64,000 bases of DNA. It comes from Leptobrachium leishanense. Taxonomy: Eukaryota > Chordata > Amphibia > Anura > Megophryidae. The translations under genes were made by a program, and so were the position numbers. Below are positions 48,176 through 59,315 of this stretch, piece after piece. The stretch's first letter is position 1. Every line of letters begins with the position of its first letter. Below the pieces are notes generated by a model. That model saw only the letters and a program-made list of their open reading frames with translations. It was not told the DNA's origin and did not search any database. The DNA lies in contig CM019067.1 of the NCBI GenBank assembly GCA_009667805.1, positions 158,491,049 through 158,555,048 on the forward strand, written 5' to 3'.

Positions 48176-48420
48176 AGAAAATGTCGGCAGATAAGAACCT
48201 TTCGGCCCATCTAGTCTGTCCAATTACATGGATACTTTACCTGGATTTATCTTTTGTTTAGGATAGCCTTATGCCTATCCCATGCCTGCTTAAATTCAAC
48301 CACTGTTTTGGCCTCTACCACTTCAACTGGAAGGCTGTTCCATGTATCCACCACCCTCTCAGTAAAATAATGCTTCCTGATGTTACTTTTAAACCTTTGC
48401 CCCTCTAATCTAAGACTATG
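48176..48420 (-). mobile_element. CR1 3'-end fragment with the empty TTAA site
   Basis: Minus-strand CR1 tail of about 245 bp from aaatgtcggcagataagaac to the block before gacatagtcttagatta. It includes catgcctgcttaaattcaac, the uninterrupted version of the point where element C inserted in the copy at 14763-17005. Confidence 0.92.
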
Positions 48421-49655
48421 TACTTGGAATACATTGACTTTACTGGACCTTTATTTTTCCCTATATTTATTTGTATATGCAAAAATATGAAACACTAGAG
48501 AGGTTAGGAACAAAGCACTAGTATGTGGTGAACTTGCCATCACCAGTGAATATTGCTGTTGCTGCAATGGTGGCAAGTGCTGGAGTTTCACCACAGAAAA
48601 GTCCAAGCAGTGGCAAGAAAAGCTTCACAGTGAAGCTTTGGATCTTTTTATGAAATGTGGCGCTTTTTGCTGTTACAACAAGAGCGGTTTTCACTGGTGA
48701 CACAAAATAAAACAATATGAAAAAAGAATATAGATGTGCCTCAAAAATTTCAAAACAATGACATGACAGCCAATGTGTTTAAATTGTTCGAAAGGGTTTG
48801 AACTTGATTTTTTTTCTTCGAGGAAATGTAAAGCCCAAGAAGTAATGTACATGTGGTAGCACTTTTCAACCAGCAGAGGGAGCCATCTGCCTGTCAAATT
48901 AGACTTACCTACAGTGAAAATATACAGTAGAGACTATGCTCTATATTTTACTGTAGGGGCAATGGAAAGTGATTTCCCATAAACCACTGGGTTCTGCCAG
49001 TAGTTTTGTGGATAATCGCTTGGCAGTCAAGACAGTTTTTAAGACTTCGTCACCATGAATTAGCAGTTCTGGGGCCAGCCATTGGCCTAGGCAGGCACCA
49101 TGGGTGTGTGTTTGAATGTGCACAAGGCTTAGCTGTATATATATATAATGCACAATAAATTGAAACATGGTTGCTAGTCCTCATCAGTTGGGCAGGTGGA
49201 GGTCTCGTGCTTTTCGTACCTACGTTTGGCCGGGATTAGTGTCCTGAGGTTCCAGTTGTGTAGGTGGGGAGTATGTTGCATGTATTACTGACTTGTTTTG
49301 TATGGTGAGTTTTTTTGGTATTGTTTTTATAATATATAAACCAAAATAAATAAATAAATACTAAAAAAAAAGAAAAGAAAATAACAATACGTAAAAGAAA
49401 GGAATATATATATATATTTACTAGTAAACTGCATGGATATATTTGTATTCTGTTTTTGTTTGTTTTGGGTGTCTTGGGATGAGGGTATATGTAAATTGAG
49501 AGGTGGGAGGTGGGAGGTGGGAGGTTTATGTAGGGGTATGTTAAGATGTTTTTTTCCCTTACAGGTATGGACACTGTTTTATTTATTTATTTGTTGTGAG
49601 GAGTAGAGGTGTGGAGTTTTTTGTGTTGGATGGAGTGGCGGATGTGGTGTTTATT
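48421..49655. other. Unassigned sequence
   Basis: AT-rich with short (TA)n at 49139-49150 and 49408-49420 and a gggaggtgggaggt run at 49500. No gene is supported. Confidence 0.45.
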
Positions 49656-49659
49656 TCTT

Positions 49660-50180
49660 TTATTTTTCCAGGTCCATCGCAGGTGGTATAGATTCTGGGA
49701 GATTCGCTGGTGTTCTGGGCCTGGAGGAGGGCATTGGTTCGGACGACCGGCGCACAGCTGGGTTTTCCTGGGTCGGCGACACGAGTCCGGTGGTTCGGTA
49801 TTCATGGGCCCCTATGGGAGGAGTTTATGCCAATGGTGGTGGGTGCCCTTGGGCACAGTGAGGTCCCCCATGTGTTGGTGGTACATTTGGGGGGGAATGA
49901 TTTGGGAGTGGTCCCTCATGGAAGGCCGCTGGAGCAAATGAGGGCAGATCTGCGGCAGCTGAGGGAGTGGTCTTCTTTGACGGTGTTGGTGTGGTCGGAG
50001 ATGCTGCCGAGGTTGGTATGGAGGCAAGCGGAGGATCATTAGGCGGTGCGGCTTTGCCGGGTGAAGGTGAACAGATGGATGGGGAGGTTCGTACGGCAGA
50101 TCTCTGTTGTGGCGGTGTGGCATCTCTCCTTCGAGGTGGAGGATGTTTTCGGTATTTTATGGAAGATGGGCTCGTTTGGG
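49660..50180 (+). pseudogene. SGNH-hydrolase-like domain, retroelement-derived remnant
   Basis: From about 49690 one plus frame reads ILGDSLVFWAWRRA, with the GDS block of SGNH/GDSL hydrolases. It continues VLVVHLGGNDLGVV, the GxND block carrying the oxyanion Asn, and then LTVLVWSEMLPRLVW. A TAG sits just before ILGDS, and another TAG follows AEDH near 50040, so the copy is broken. Remembered frog and fish DIRS/Ngaro-type retrotransposons carry a protein of this kind. A splice-acceptor-like tttttccag lies at about 49662-49670. The terminal His block is not evident. Confidence 0.7.
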
Positions 50181-51824
50181 CTTTTTGGGCTCGATTTTTC
50201 CTTGAAGAAAAAAAAATGAACCTACAAGCTGCCCAAAATGTCATAGCACCTTGATTGTAATGGTGAAGGTACTGAATCCTTGAGAACATGTTCTGGAGCC
50301 TGTTTGGGAATAAATTTCACTTGCAGCACATTACATTCCTTTGCATTGCTCCAGAATTAAGCCACATTGAGTATACTCAATATCATGGTACCAGTAGGAG
50401 CTTATGAAGATCAATACTACTCAGTCATGGTAGTGAAGAGGTTAAAGATTTTGTAATGTTCAATAGATTATTTTAATGTACATTTCCTTTTACTGCAGTT
50501 CATAGAGGAAAAGAAAAAGACAGATATGTTGGTTTTCTACCACTAGCAATATATTTTGCAGTGTTAAATAACCCCTTCCCTGTAATTAACATAAAAACTA
50601 TCTCATTTTCTGCAGCTTTTCAACAGCGTTACTTAATTGTCAAATATTGTACTAAAACTTGTACATCGTGACCAAAATGTTATACTCCGACTTTATATTT
50701 TATTGATCTTTTATGTCACATGTAGAATTTACAACTGTCATCTTGTTCTCATACTGCTAAAATATCTTAATTAATGTAGCCTTTGTGTTTCCTCCCACAT
50801 ACTATACATATATATCGCTATCTAGATTTTTCACTTGAGGAATCCTTTGAATAGCAAAATGTCCCGGTGGAATTTTATATTTCTTAATCAGCTATGAAAA
50901 ATGAGAAAGAAAGAAGAAATTGCTTAAATTAATTCATTTTATGTCAAACTGTTTTCACGGTTATATATTATAATAATGACTTTTAATTTTCATGACGTGT
51001 TTTTAAAGACACAAATTGTAAGTAATGCAAATTGGATACAATTACCTTACCAATATGTATATGGTCTATTCACTGCCACACGAGTTGACAGCAAGTACCA
51101 ACTTGGCTCTTTTTATGCTTTGTGTCCACTGACAAATGAATAGACCTCAATAGACCTCAGTGTCATTTTTCAGTAATATCCCCTGCACTGGATCAAATAA
51201 ATTGTATGTGTGAAGACTGTCGCTAATTCTAAGCAAAACAAGGTCTAATTCCAACAGAGTTGATAACAGGGAGCCAGTAAAGGAAAGAAAATCGGAACAA
51301 TCCAATAACCCATAGCAGCTCCCTGTTACCAAATCTGTTATGAACGTTCCACTTTATCAGCTGCTCCCGAACCACTAAGTGTTGGCAACATGCACCGCAT
51401 TTGGTATTGGCTCCTGGAGTACATAGGAGCTCACTTGAGCGTGGTCATGCAGGAGCGGTGGAAGGATACTGGATGGTTAGCAAAAATATGGTGGTTAGTG
51501 TGACATGTGTCATTTTGAACTAGGAGAACATGGGCCTAGAGATGTATTTGGGAGGTACAGGTTTCATGTTATATGTTATTTCCCTGCCCTCTCCTATGTT
51601 GAAGTCGCCCTGTGCCTGTAGGGTGCAGGGTGTTTGTGTAATCTGTGTTATGTATGAATGCTGGTATTGTCTTTGTGTGTATCTGTTACTGTCTGCTGTT
51701 ACTAGGAGGGTTATCTTGGCCCTTTCCAGTTTCCCCTCTCAGGAATGTGTTATTAGCTGTTGTATGTTTGAGTGGTCTTTTGTTGATCTGCCGTGTCAGG
51801 CAAACACTGCCCCATTATCTGACG
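50181..51824. other. Unassigned sequence
   Basis: No supported gene. The 164-codon frame at 51530-52024 ends inside the small hAT MITE at 51833 and has no domain, so I reject it. A tagtgaagaggttaa near 50430 is another solo TTAA-type end. Confidence 0.45.
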
Positions 51825-51832
51825 CCTTAGAA

Positions 51833-51968
51833 CACGGGTCATCAATCTTGCCCCTCCGGATGTTTTGGAACTACATCTCCGAAGAGGCTCAGACACTTAT
51901 TAGTTTAGCTGAGTCTCATGGGAGATGTAGTTCCGAAAAATCTGGAGGGCCAAGTTTGATGACCCCTG
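51833..51968. mobile_element. 136-bp hAT MITE
   Basis: The ends cacgggtcatcaatcttg and, inverted, caggggtcatcaaacttg are flanked by CCTTAGAA and CCTTAGAC, 7 of 8 matching. The interior has tggaactacatctcc and ggagatgtagttcc as inner arms. It resembles widespread vertebrate hAT MITEs. Confidence 0.85.
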
Positions 51969-52071
51969 CCTTAGACAGTAATCCTGTTAATCATCCACAA
52001 CTTTCGTTGTTCAGTCTTGTCTAGAAATGTTCAGCAATGTTTATCCACTTGTCTGTACCAGGTCTGATTAT

Positions 52072-54205
52072 CAGGGTTATCCAAAGAGATTCGAAAAGTC
52101 ACCGCACGTTCGGTGACTTTTCGTTCTCTTCAATTCGGTTCCTTTTGCCGATTGCATTTCGGTGACCCTGCGGTGTATTCAGCAAGCACCACAGGGTCCC
52201 CGAATTGCAGGGAAAAGCTGCCGTAAACCCACCGAAAACTAACCGAATGCACGCTGAAAACAAGCAAAAACATCTGGATTAACCTTTGAAAAAGACGAAC
52301 AGGAGCCGAACAGGAGCCGAATCACACAGAGTCGAAGCAGCTGTGACGTAGAGGAGGCAGTGAATAAATTAGAAAAACCATTTGTATGAATCTGGGAAAA
52401 TGAAACGCTGTTTGCAAAGAAACTACTGAGCGAAAATGTCTGAAATTTTCACAGGAGGTCCAGGGAATGATAATAAAGAGGCTGTTACAAAAAAAATAAG
52501 TAAACTGAAAAAAAAAAAAAAAAATCGGACTTTTAACCCTTTCGCTGCTGAGGCTTTTCCCGCCCCTGTGCTGAGGTCATTTTTTACCTGTTTTGCGCAT
52601 CATGTTTAAACGTGTTTTTAAGGCTTATTTTAGTATATGACCCAGACATATTATATATCGTTCTTTCCGTCAGACTCGGTAGATTCATAATATGTCATTA
52701 TTATATGTATACGTTATGTCATGTCTGTTTATTATAACAAAAAATGCAATAAAATATGAATTTTTAATAATTTACAATGTGTAAAGTGTTTTTTTCCACA
52801 TTTTAACATGCGAGCAATTGCGGTTATATTTTGTATGGGGTGCGCTTGTTAAAAAAATTAGAGATGGGGTCTCGTTACATTTTTTTTTGGGGAAAATTAC
52901 ACTATTTTTAACAAACGCACCGCATACAAAAATCGTTAGTGCAGCATCATTGTTCACATTATAATTGAAATGGGAACAATATTGCTACACTAACAAACCA
53001 AAAAATAAAAAAAATGTGTTTATTTTTTTTTTTTTTAAATTTTTTTTTTTTTTTTTTTTTAATTTTTATTTTTAATTTTTTTTTTTTTTTACAAATTTTT
53101 TAACTTTCATGTTTGGTATCGTTGGAACGGCCATGCTCTGGCCGATCCAACGATATAAAAATTTAACCCCTAGCTGCCACGGATCGGGAGATAGGGAGTT
53201 CATTGGAACTCCCTATCTCCACACTTGGTGGCAGTTAGGGGTTAACGCTAGGACTGGCGTCATCGTGCTGCGCACGATGACGCCAGTCCTCTGGGGGAGT
53301 TCCCGGAAGCTTGGCCGACATCCAAGATGTCGGCCAGCTCCCGGGAAGGATCGCGAATCGGCGCTTTTCAGCGCCGATTTGCGATCCAGCTCCCCAGGGG
53401 TTAATGCCAGGCATCATTTGGAAGGGCAGGCTGTGCCCTTCCAAATGATGCCTGGGTTAAGCCCCTGTGTGCCACCGATCGGAGGGAGAGAGGTCCGAAG
53501 GACCTCCCCCCCTCCCTTTCAGGCGCCTCCTCCGCACATGCGGGGGGGCGCCTGAATTAGGTGTCATCGCGCCCCGCGATGACACCTAATAATGGCGGCT
53601 GGTGGTCCGGATGCCGGGCTGACATCCAGGATGTGAGCCCGCACCGGAGGGGCCAGCGATCGGCCGGAACCCGGCCGAACGCTGACCCCAAACTGAGGAC
53701 GCGCTCAGCGCGTCCTCAGCACACCAGCGGTAATGCTGAGGACGCGCTGAGCGCGTCCTTAGCATTGAAGTGGTTAATAAAAAAAAAAAAATCAGAAAAA
53801 TGCTTAAAGTATCCTAAAAAATCTATAAATAAAGAGACTTTTTGCTGCAGAATTTTCTAATGAACGGTTTATTAGATATTGAATTAAAACGGGAATATTT
53901 TTAACATTGAAGTCTATGGGATTCTCCTGAATAAATTTGCCGAATGAAACACCGAATGGCAGGGCATTAGGGGAACCTTTCACTGCTGGTTTGTGTTCTC
54001 TGAATAGCCGAAGCAGTGCTTCTCTATGGAGATTTCACTGCCCTCGAACAGGGACCGAACAGGCACGTATGTGCAGGCAATTCGCCAGTATTTGGCGAAT
54101 TGCCTGCTCTCTGGATAGCCGAATGGCCAGGAAAGGTAACCGAACGCTGATTTTCAGCGTTCGGTTACCTTTCTCAAGCAATTCGGATCTCTTTGGATAA
54201 CCCTG
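52072..54205. mobile_element. CAGGGTTATTC-type MITE interrupted by family B
   Basis: Reversed relative to 41398-42268. The ends cagggttatccaaagagatt and gatctctttggataaccctg are flanked by TAT. Outer parts are 52072-52532 and 53778-54205, and the middle is a complete family B element. Internal hairpins match those of the other long copies. Confidence 0.85.
52533..53777 (+). mobile_element. Family B TTAA element, longest copy
   Basis: TTAA at 52533-52536 and 53774-53777. It begins CCCTTTCGCTGCTGAGG and ends with an inverted form near cattgaagtggttaa. The GC-rich half is nearly all paired: 53163-53245 (83-bp TTAA-bounded), 53250-53290 (arm aggactggcgtcatcgtgc), 53300-53347, 53348-53387, about 53408-53454, 53521-53553 and 53557-53589. 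Two copies of ggacgcgct(c/g)agcgcgtcc follow. A T-rich tract lies at 53020-53100. No coding function is seen. Confidence 0.9.
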
Positions 54206-54677
54206 TATGTCTCACATTCTGAGAAGCATACTGAAGAGACTTCATAACATCAGAACATGTGAAACTCACAACATTTTTCTATGGTAGGGAATAATGATGA
54301 AGTGCTGTAAGATGCCATGGTATTGTGTTCTATTGGCTGCCTCGCTTCACCTAGGACTGTATAGATTTAACTCAATAAAGGTGTTCAGTTGTTGTTGTTC
54401 TAAAACTCCCAAGATCTATGTGTTGTCTTATTTCTAGGGGATGCTAGCAAGGCTCTTTACGTGTACCCATCCTTAAGCTTTGTCTAAGGACTAGAGAAAG
54501 GCACAAAACCCTGCTGGTGAGAGAACAGGGTTCCAGCAAGGAAGCAGTATTAACAGTTGTGACCCAGTCAGGGTACGGAGATCAGTTTCTGAACTGCATC
54601 TAAAACAGTGGTGGACAGTGTCAGAGAGACATTTCCTTTGCAGATTTTTATGTGGGTACAGTATATTGGGTGATATG
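54206..54677. other. Unassigned sequence
   Basis: No gene or repeat termini are supported. Confidence 0.4.
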
Positions 54678-55299
54678 TAGACATGTGCACTTCGTATCGT
54701 TCCGAATACAAAATCAGATGAAAATCACCGATTTCATTATTTTTTTAGTTTCCGAAAAATGAGAAATCGGTCATCCGTATTAATGAATGTGCCAAAAATA
54801 CAAATCGCAGTAGTATAACAAAACCACCGATATGAAATATTGGAACGAAAAAGGATCTGAAACTAAAAAAAAAATTTGGCACGAAATTATTCAAAACGAA
54901 TAAAAATGGGGACTTTTTTTACATTGAAACCAATAGGATTCGCCTGATTAAATCGACTGAACTACTGAATATCAGGGTTAGATGCTAGGGTTCGAAATTA
55001 GGGTTAAAAATGCAGCTAGTATTTTCATTTTATTGTAGTAGTAATTCCTTTTCAGATTCCGAAATAAATAATACCGAAATAACTCATAAAAATGAAATTC
55101 GAATCAAACCAAAATGCAAAATAACTGATAAAAACGAAAAACAAAGTGATCCAAAATATGAAATACCAGCCGTCCGAAAATACAAATCACCTGAAAATAC
55201 AAAATAAGTCATGCGTAATACGAATCAACCCAAAAAACAAAATAACTCACAAAAACAAAAAACGAAGTCTCCAAGTGCAGTTTATGTCTCAATTTATGT
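54678..55299. mobile_element. Possible hAT-like element cut by the LTR element
   Basis: Starts tagacatgtgcacttcgtat, in the style of the other hAT ends here, and is rich in CGAAA/AAACGAA words with a short gggttag segment. No right end or TSD is identifiable, perhaps because the LTR element inserted at 55300. Confidence 0.4.
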
Positions 55300-55538
55300 T
55301 GTCGGATATAATCTCTGCACGTGAATACAACACGTTCATATATATTGGATTGATCAGCCAAGCCTCCAATATGTCTATATTGGATTTACTGGACCTACCT
55401 CGGCAGTTGCCTCCAATATATCAGGGATTATTATTTCATAAGAAATTTATACGAGACATACCGTATTTTTCGCTCCATAAGACGCACTTTTTTCCCCCCA
55501 AAAAGTGGGGGGAAAAGTGGGTGCGTCTTATGGAGCGA

Positions 55539-55796
55539 ATATGGCCCAGCAGCTCGTGGATGTGCCTCCGCTCACCTGCCACCGCCGCGTTCGTCTCCCT
55601 CTGAGCATGCGTCCGGCGGCAGGAAGCTTGGGCACTCGCCTGGGGGAGCCACGTGACCGCGATCTCCCGAGATCGCAGTCACGTGGCTCCCCCAGGCGAG
55701 TGCCCAAGCTTCCTGCCGCCGGACTCATGCTCAGAGGGAGACGAACGCGGCGGCGGCAGGTGAGCGGAGGCACATCCACGAGCTGCTGGGCCATAT
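55539..55796. repeat. GC-rich foldback
   Basis: Arms from atatggcccagcagctcgtg to the complement ending ccatat, with the centre near 55668 at gcgatctcccgagatcgcag. It is the counterpart of 24171-24420 and slightly better paired. Confidence 0.92.
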
Positions 55797-56390
55797 CCAT
55801 ATGTGAGCTGGGGCATTATCAATGTGTGAGCTGGCTGGGGCAAATCCATGTGTGAGCTGGCTGGGGCAAATCCATGTGTGAGCTGGCTGGGGCAAATCCA
55901 TGTGTGAGCTGATGGGGCAAATCCATGTGTGAGCTGATGGGGCAAATCCATGTGTGAGCTGGCTGGGGCAAATCCATGTGAGAGCTGATGGGGCAAATCC
56001 ATGTGAGAGCTGATGGGGCAAATCCATGTGTGAGCTGGCTGGGGCAAATCCATGTGTGAGCTGGCTGGGGCAAATCCATGTGTGAGCTGATGGGGCAAAT
56101 CCATGTGTGAGCTGATGGGGCAAATCCATGTGTGAGCTGATGGGGCAAATCCATGTGTGAGCTGGCTGGGGCAAATCCATGTGTGAGCTGGCTGGGGCAA
56201 ATCCATGTGAGAGCTGATGGGGCAATCCATGTGTGAGCTGATGGGGCAAATCCATGTGAGAGCTGGCTGGGGCAAATCCATGTGAGAGCTGGCTGGGGCA
56301 AATCCATGTGAGAGCTGGCTGGGGCAAATCCATGTGTGAGCTAAGGCATATCCACGTGTGAGCTAAGGCATATCCACGAGCTGGGGCAAT
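55797..56390. repeat. ~25-bp minisatellite, second copy
   Basis: About 24 units of ggggcaaatccatgtgtgag with alternating gctgat and gctggct linkers. The open frames of up to 221 codons on the minus strand come from this array. Confidence 0.95.
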
Positions 56391-58202
56391 ATCCATTATT
56401 ACACTATTTCATTCAGAATATTTATTTTCTGGTTTTCCTCCTCTAAAAACTAGGTGCGTCTTATGGTCAGGTGCGTCTTATGGAGCGAAAAATACGGTAA
56501 ATATCAATCGTTTATAATTCTTAGAAATTATCCTGAATTCTTTTAATTGTCTGTGTTTTGCTTTAAAAAATACAATAATCAATAATCGGATAAAAATATA
56601 TATATATTTATTACGTATACAAAAAAGTTTCAAATCTCATATCATAAACAAAAATTTATAAACCACAATCCATCAGCATATAAAAACTAGCTTCACAATA
56701 TATGTATCTCTGGTTAGTAACTGCATATATGATTAATATCATTTACCTTATCAGTTAGTAACTAATACACAAATGGTTAATAAACATTTCTGCTTAATAC
56801 AACATGCATTTCCCAGCAAACAATGTTTAACCAGCCAGCTCTTATAGATATATATATATATATCTCTACGCTACATGGATCAACAAAAGATGAGCTAATT
56901 TAAGGATAAGTAATAAAAACTTATTTAGTGAATCCTCCCCTAATCTCGAGAATTAAACTTCTAATCTTTTGCTTTTTATTTTGTAGTTATATAATTCCTT
57001 GCTTATTAATTTTAATCACAGTAATTTCCAAATTCAATATATATATTGGTATCAATCTTACAACATTCTTTTAGGAATAAATCCTTATATCCACTTCTTC
57101 ATATTTCTATCTGCAGAATAGAAATTACTTAGAATTTGGATTTAACGGTATCTGAGAATCTCAGTCTAATGTTGCAAGAATATCTACACACATATATATA
57201 TAATTACATTAATTCCCCTTTTTCATACATTACCTGTCCAATTTGGATGTTGATAAGTCTGCCTTGGAATTCCTGATGTAATAATTTTTGGAATGTGTGA
57301 AAATTATCGATATCAGATAATCAATGCATGTGAGTTAGAGAGTTGGTGAGAATCTTGATTGCCTCATGTCTTGGGACCTGCCTGCATCGTGGTGTGAGTC
57401 TGAGTGTTGGAATCTTGGACTCTCAGAGGGTCATGTGTAATGCATTGCGATGTGAGTCTCTGTCTGCTGGAATCTCCGACTGCCTCACAAAGAGCCTTGC
57501 CGCTTATTATAGCCAATTTGACGTCATGGTTAATTAATAATAATATGAATCATTATTTTTACTATCCTCTAGAGGGCAGTATTGCACTTCTTTTATTAAT
57601 TCCAATTAATTCCACCATTTATTTTTAATTCTTATCTCGGGTCAAAAAGGTCAGACTGACTTAACAAAGACCTTCTCTCTCTCAACTAGACTGTCTCTGT
57701 CATCTGATTTATAGCTCTCCTCTCTTTTAAAATTACTTAGAGCCCTATCAGCTAAATTCTTTTCTGGTAAACTCAACAGAATCTATTCTTTAGTAATTTT
57801 TATTATTTACCAATTATATACTATATTTTGGAGTATATTTCCTACTGTAAATATAATAAAATATACCTTGATTATAAACATATATTTTGTGAATATAAAT
57901 TTATATTACAGAAATTTTAACTCTTTTTCCTATACCCAAAAGACAAAATCTCTTTTGTTTTAAAAACTTAAGACAGACCAATAAATTTACTTATGACACG
58001 TCTTAACTTTATCTCACAAGGTTCCTTCATGTCTGGGACTTCTTAAAAAAATATAAAAGACTTTACCCAGGAATAAACTCTGTAAAAAAAAATCTCGTTC
58101 ATTTCTAAACCTAGAGAAATTAGAAAGAAAAACTGTCTTTCAAAACAAAATGGCTACAGGCATCCATTTTAAAATTCTCCTTTGTGTGTAATATACCTGA
58201 CA

Positions 58203-58214
58203 TAACCCCCCTTT
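58203..58214 (-). promoter_or_regulatory. Polypurine tract of the LTR element
   Basis: On the minus strand the purine run aaaggggggt lies directly before the LTR start (TTA, then TGTCAGG). This is where plus-strand DNA synthesis would start. A second run, aaaggggggaga, occurs about 55 bases further inside (58264-58275). Confidence 0.75.
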
Positions 58215-59315
58215 GGTTTCATCTATTTATTAACCAATTAAATTTGAGGAAAACATATAATATCTCCCCCCTTTACCAATTAGGCTAGGTTTCCACCTTT
58301 CGCAACACGTTTTTCTTCTTTCATCCATTTAAGAATTTAAGATGCAGTGTTTTTAAACTTCAATGTACGTACTTTCTTTGTTAGTACAATCATCCAGACA
58401 GTTAGAAACATAATTACTATACAAATCACAATCTCTGTAATCTTTGGCCCGTTATAAGCAGATAGCAATCGATGATCAATCTGTGAATACATTGGAGCAT
58501 AAATTGTTAGATTATCTTTTTTTTATTATTAGAAGTTCAATAGTATGGTCATGCTAGTTCTTTAGCAAAGATTTCAAATCTGGATTCATGAGTATCTCTT
58601 GCCCTTGGAATACGACAACGATTTGTTCTCTTCATACCAGACTTCATTTATAAAAAAAATAACTTCTCGATAACAACTCTTGATTATTTAGGAACTTTCA
58701 CGAGAATCACTGGTGTGGGTATGAACACTCTCTTGTTTTGTACCAGATTCTTCCGGTAAACATTTGCTTCTCTATCTGTATCAAACTGCGGTTGCAATAA
58801 AATATGCGGCAAATCTTTTCCTTCGGTGGTTCTTGTACATAGCAATCAACGGTATCCTGGCTTTATCCCGCATGTCTTTCAGGCTTGCATGAGCTTGATG
58901 CGCATGGGACTTTAGCATTCTCCTTGGAATTGTGCGGAAAACCGTAGAATTTCCAGATAGTCGCAGTCTCCTTGGCGGTCCGATTCAACTTTGCGGATTA
59001 AGCGTCGCAGTTCGGATTATCCACTTTTCTCAATTTCTATTGGAAGAAAGAGTATAAATAACCATTCATAGACTAGCGATTTCACTCAATTCCCTATAGA
59101 TACCTTGATCTCTGATTAATTTTAATTAATCGTACGGATCCATTCTATCTACTAGCTTGAGTTAAACATCTGAATGCTGGGAAGAAGAATCACATGTTAA
59201 TTAAAACATCACTTCACATGATACCAGTTAAGTGTCTTCTGTTGTTCCATCTTCACATATCCTGAGATAATCTAGAATGACAATCATGCAATTGAGCTTG
59301 GCAGTTTTATTTCTT
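58215..59315 (-). other. Internal region without recognisable coding
   Basis: Between the protease stop and the polypurine tract, where pol would be expected, I see no long frame and no RT, RNase H or integrase motif on either strand. Sequence composition resembles the rest of the internal region. Confidence 0.6.

Larger units (their letters stand above)
55461..56497. mobile_element. TA-flanked TIR element with foldback and minisatellite, second copy
   Basis: The TIR ccgtatttttcgctccataa and its inverse are flanked by TA (55459-55460, 56498-56499). Same layout as 24094-25590 but with a shorter array. The 5' LTR gives the near-empty site: gagacacaaatatcaatcg, with ca where the TA would be. 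The insertion is thus exact and younger than the LTR element. Confidence 0.9.
55300..58202 (-). repeat. 3' LTR, interrupted by a TA-flanked element
   Basis: About 1.86 kb of LTR once the 55461-56497 insertion is removed. On the minus strand it starts TGTCAGGTATATTACAC and ends ATATCCGACA. Its sequence matches 62459-64000 closely. The small frames around 57343-57628 occur in both LTRs and have no domain. Confidence 0.9.

Noticed and set aside
51530..52024. A 164-codon plus-strand frame
   Set aside because: Its second half is the small hAT MITE at 51833-51968, so it cannot be an evolved protein as such; no domain in the first half.
53109..53860. Open frames of up to 148 codons in the GC-rich half of family B
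   Set aside because: They run through palindromes, occur on both strands and are not conserved as frames in the other family B copies.
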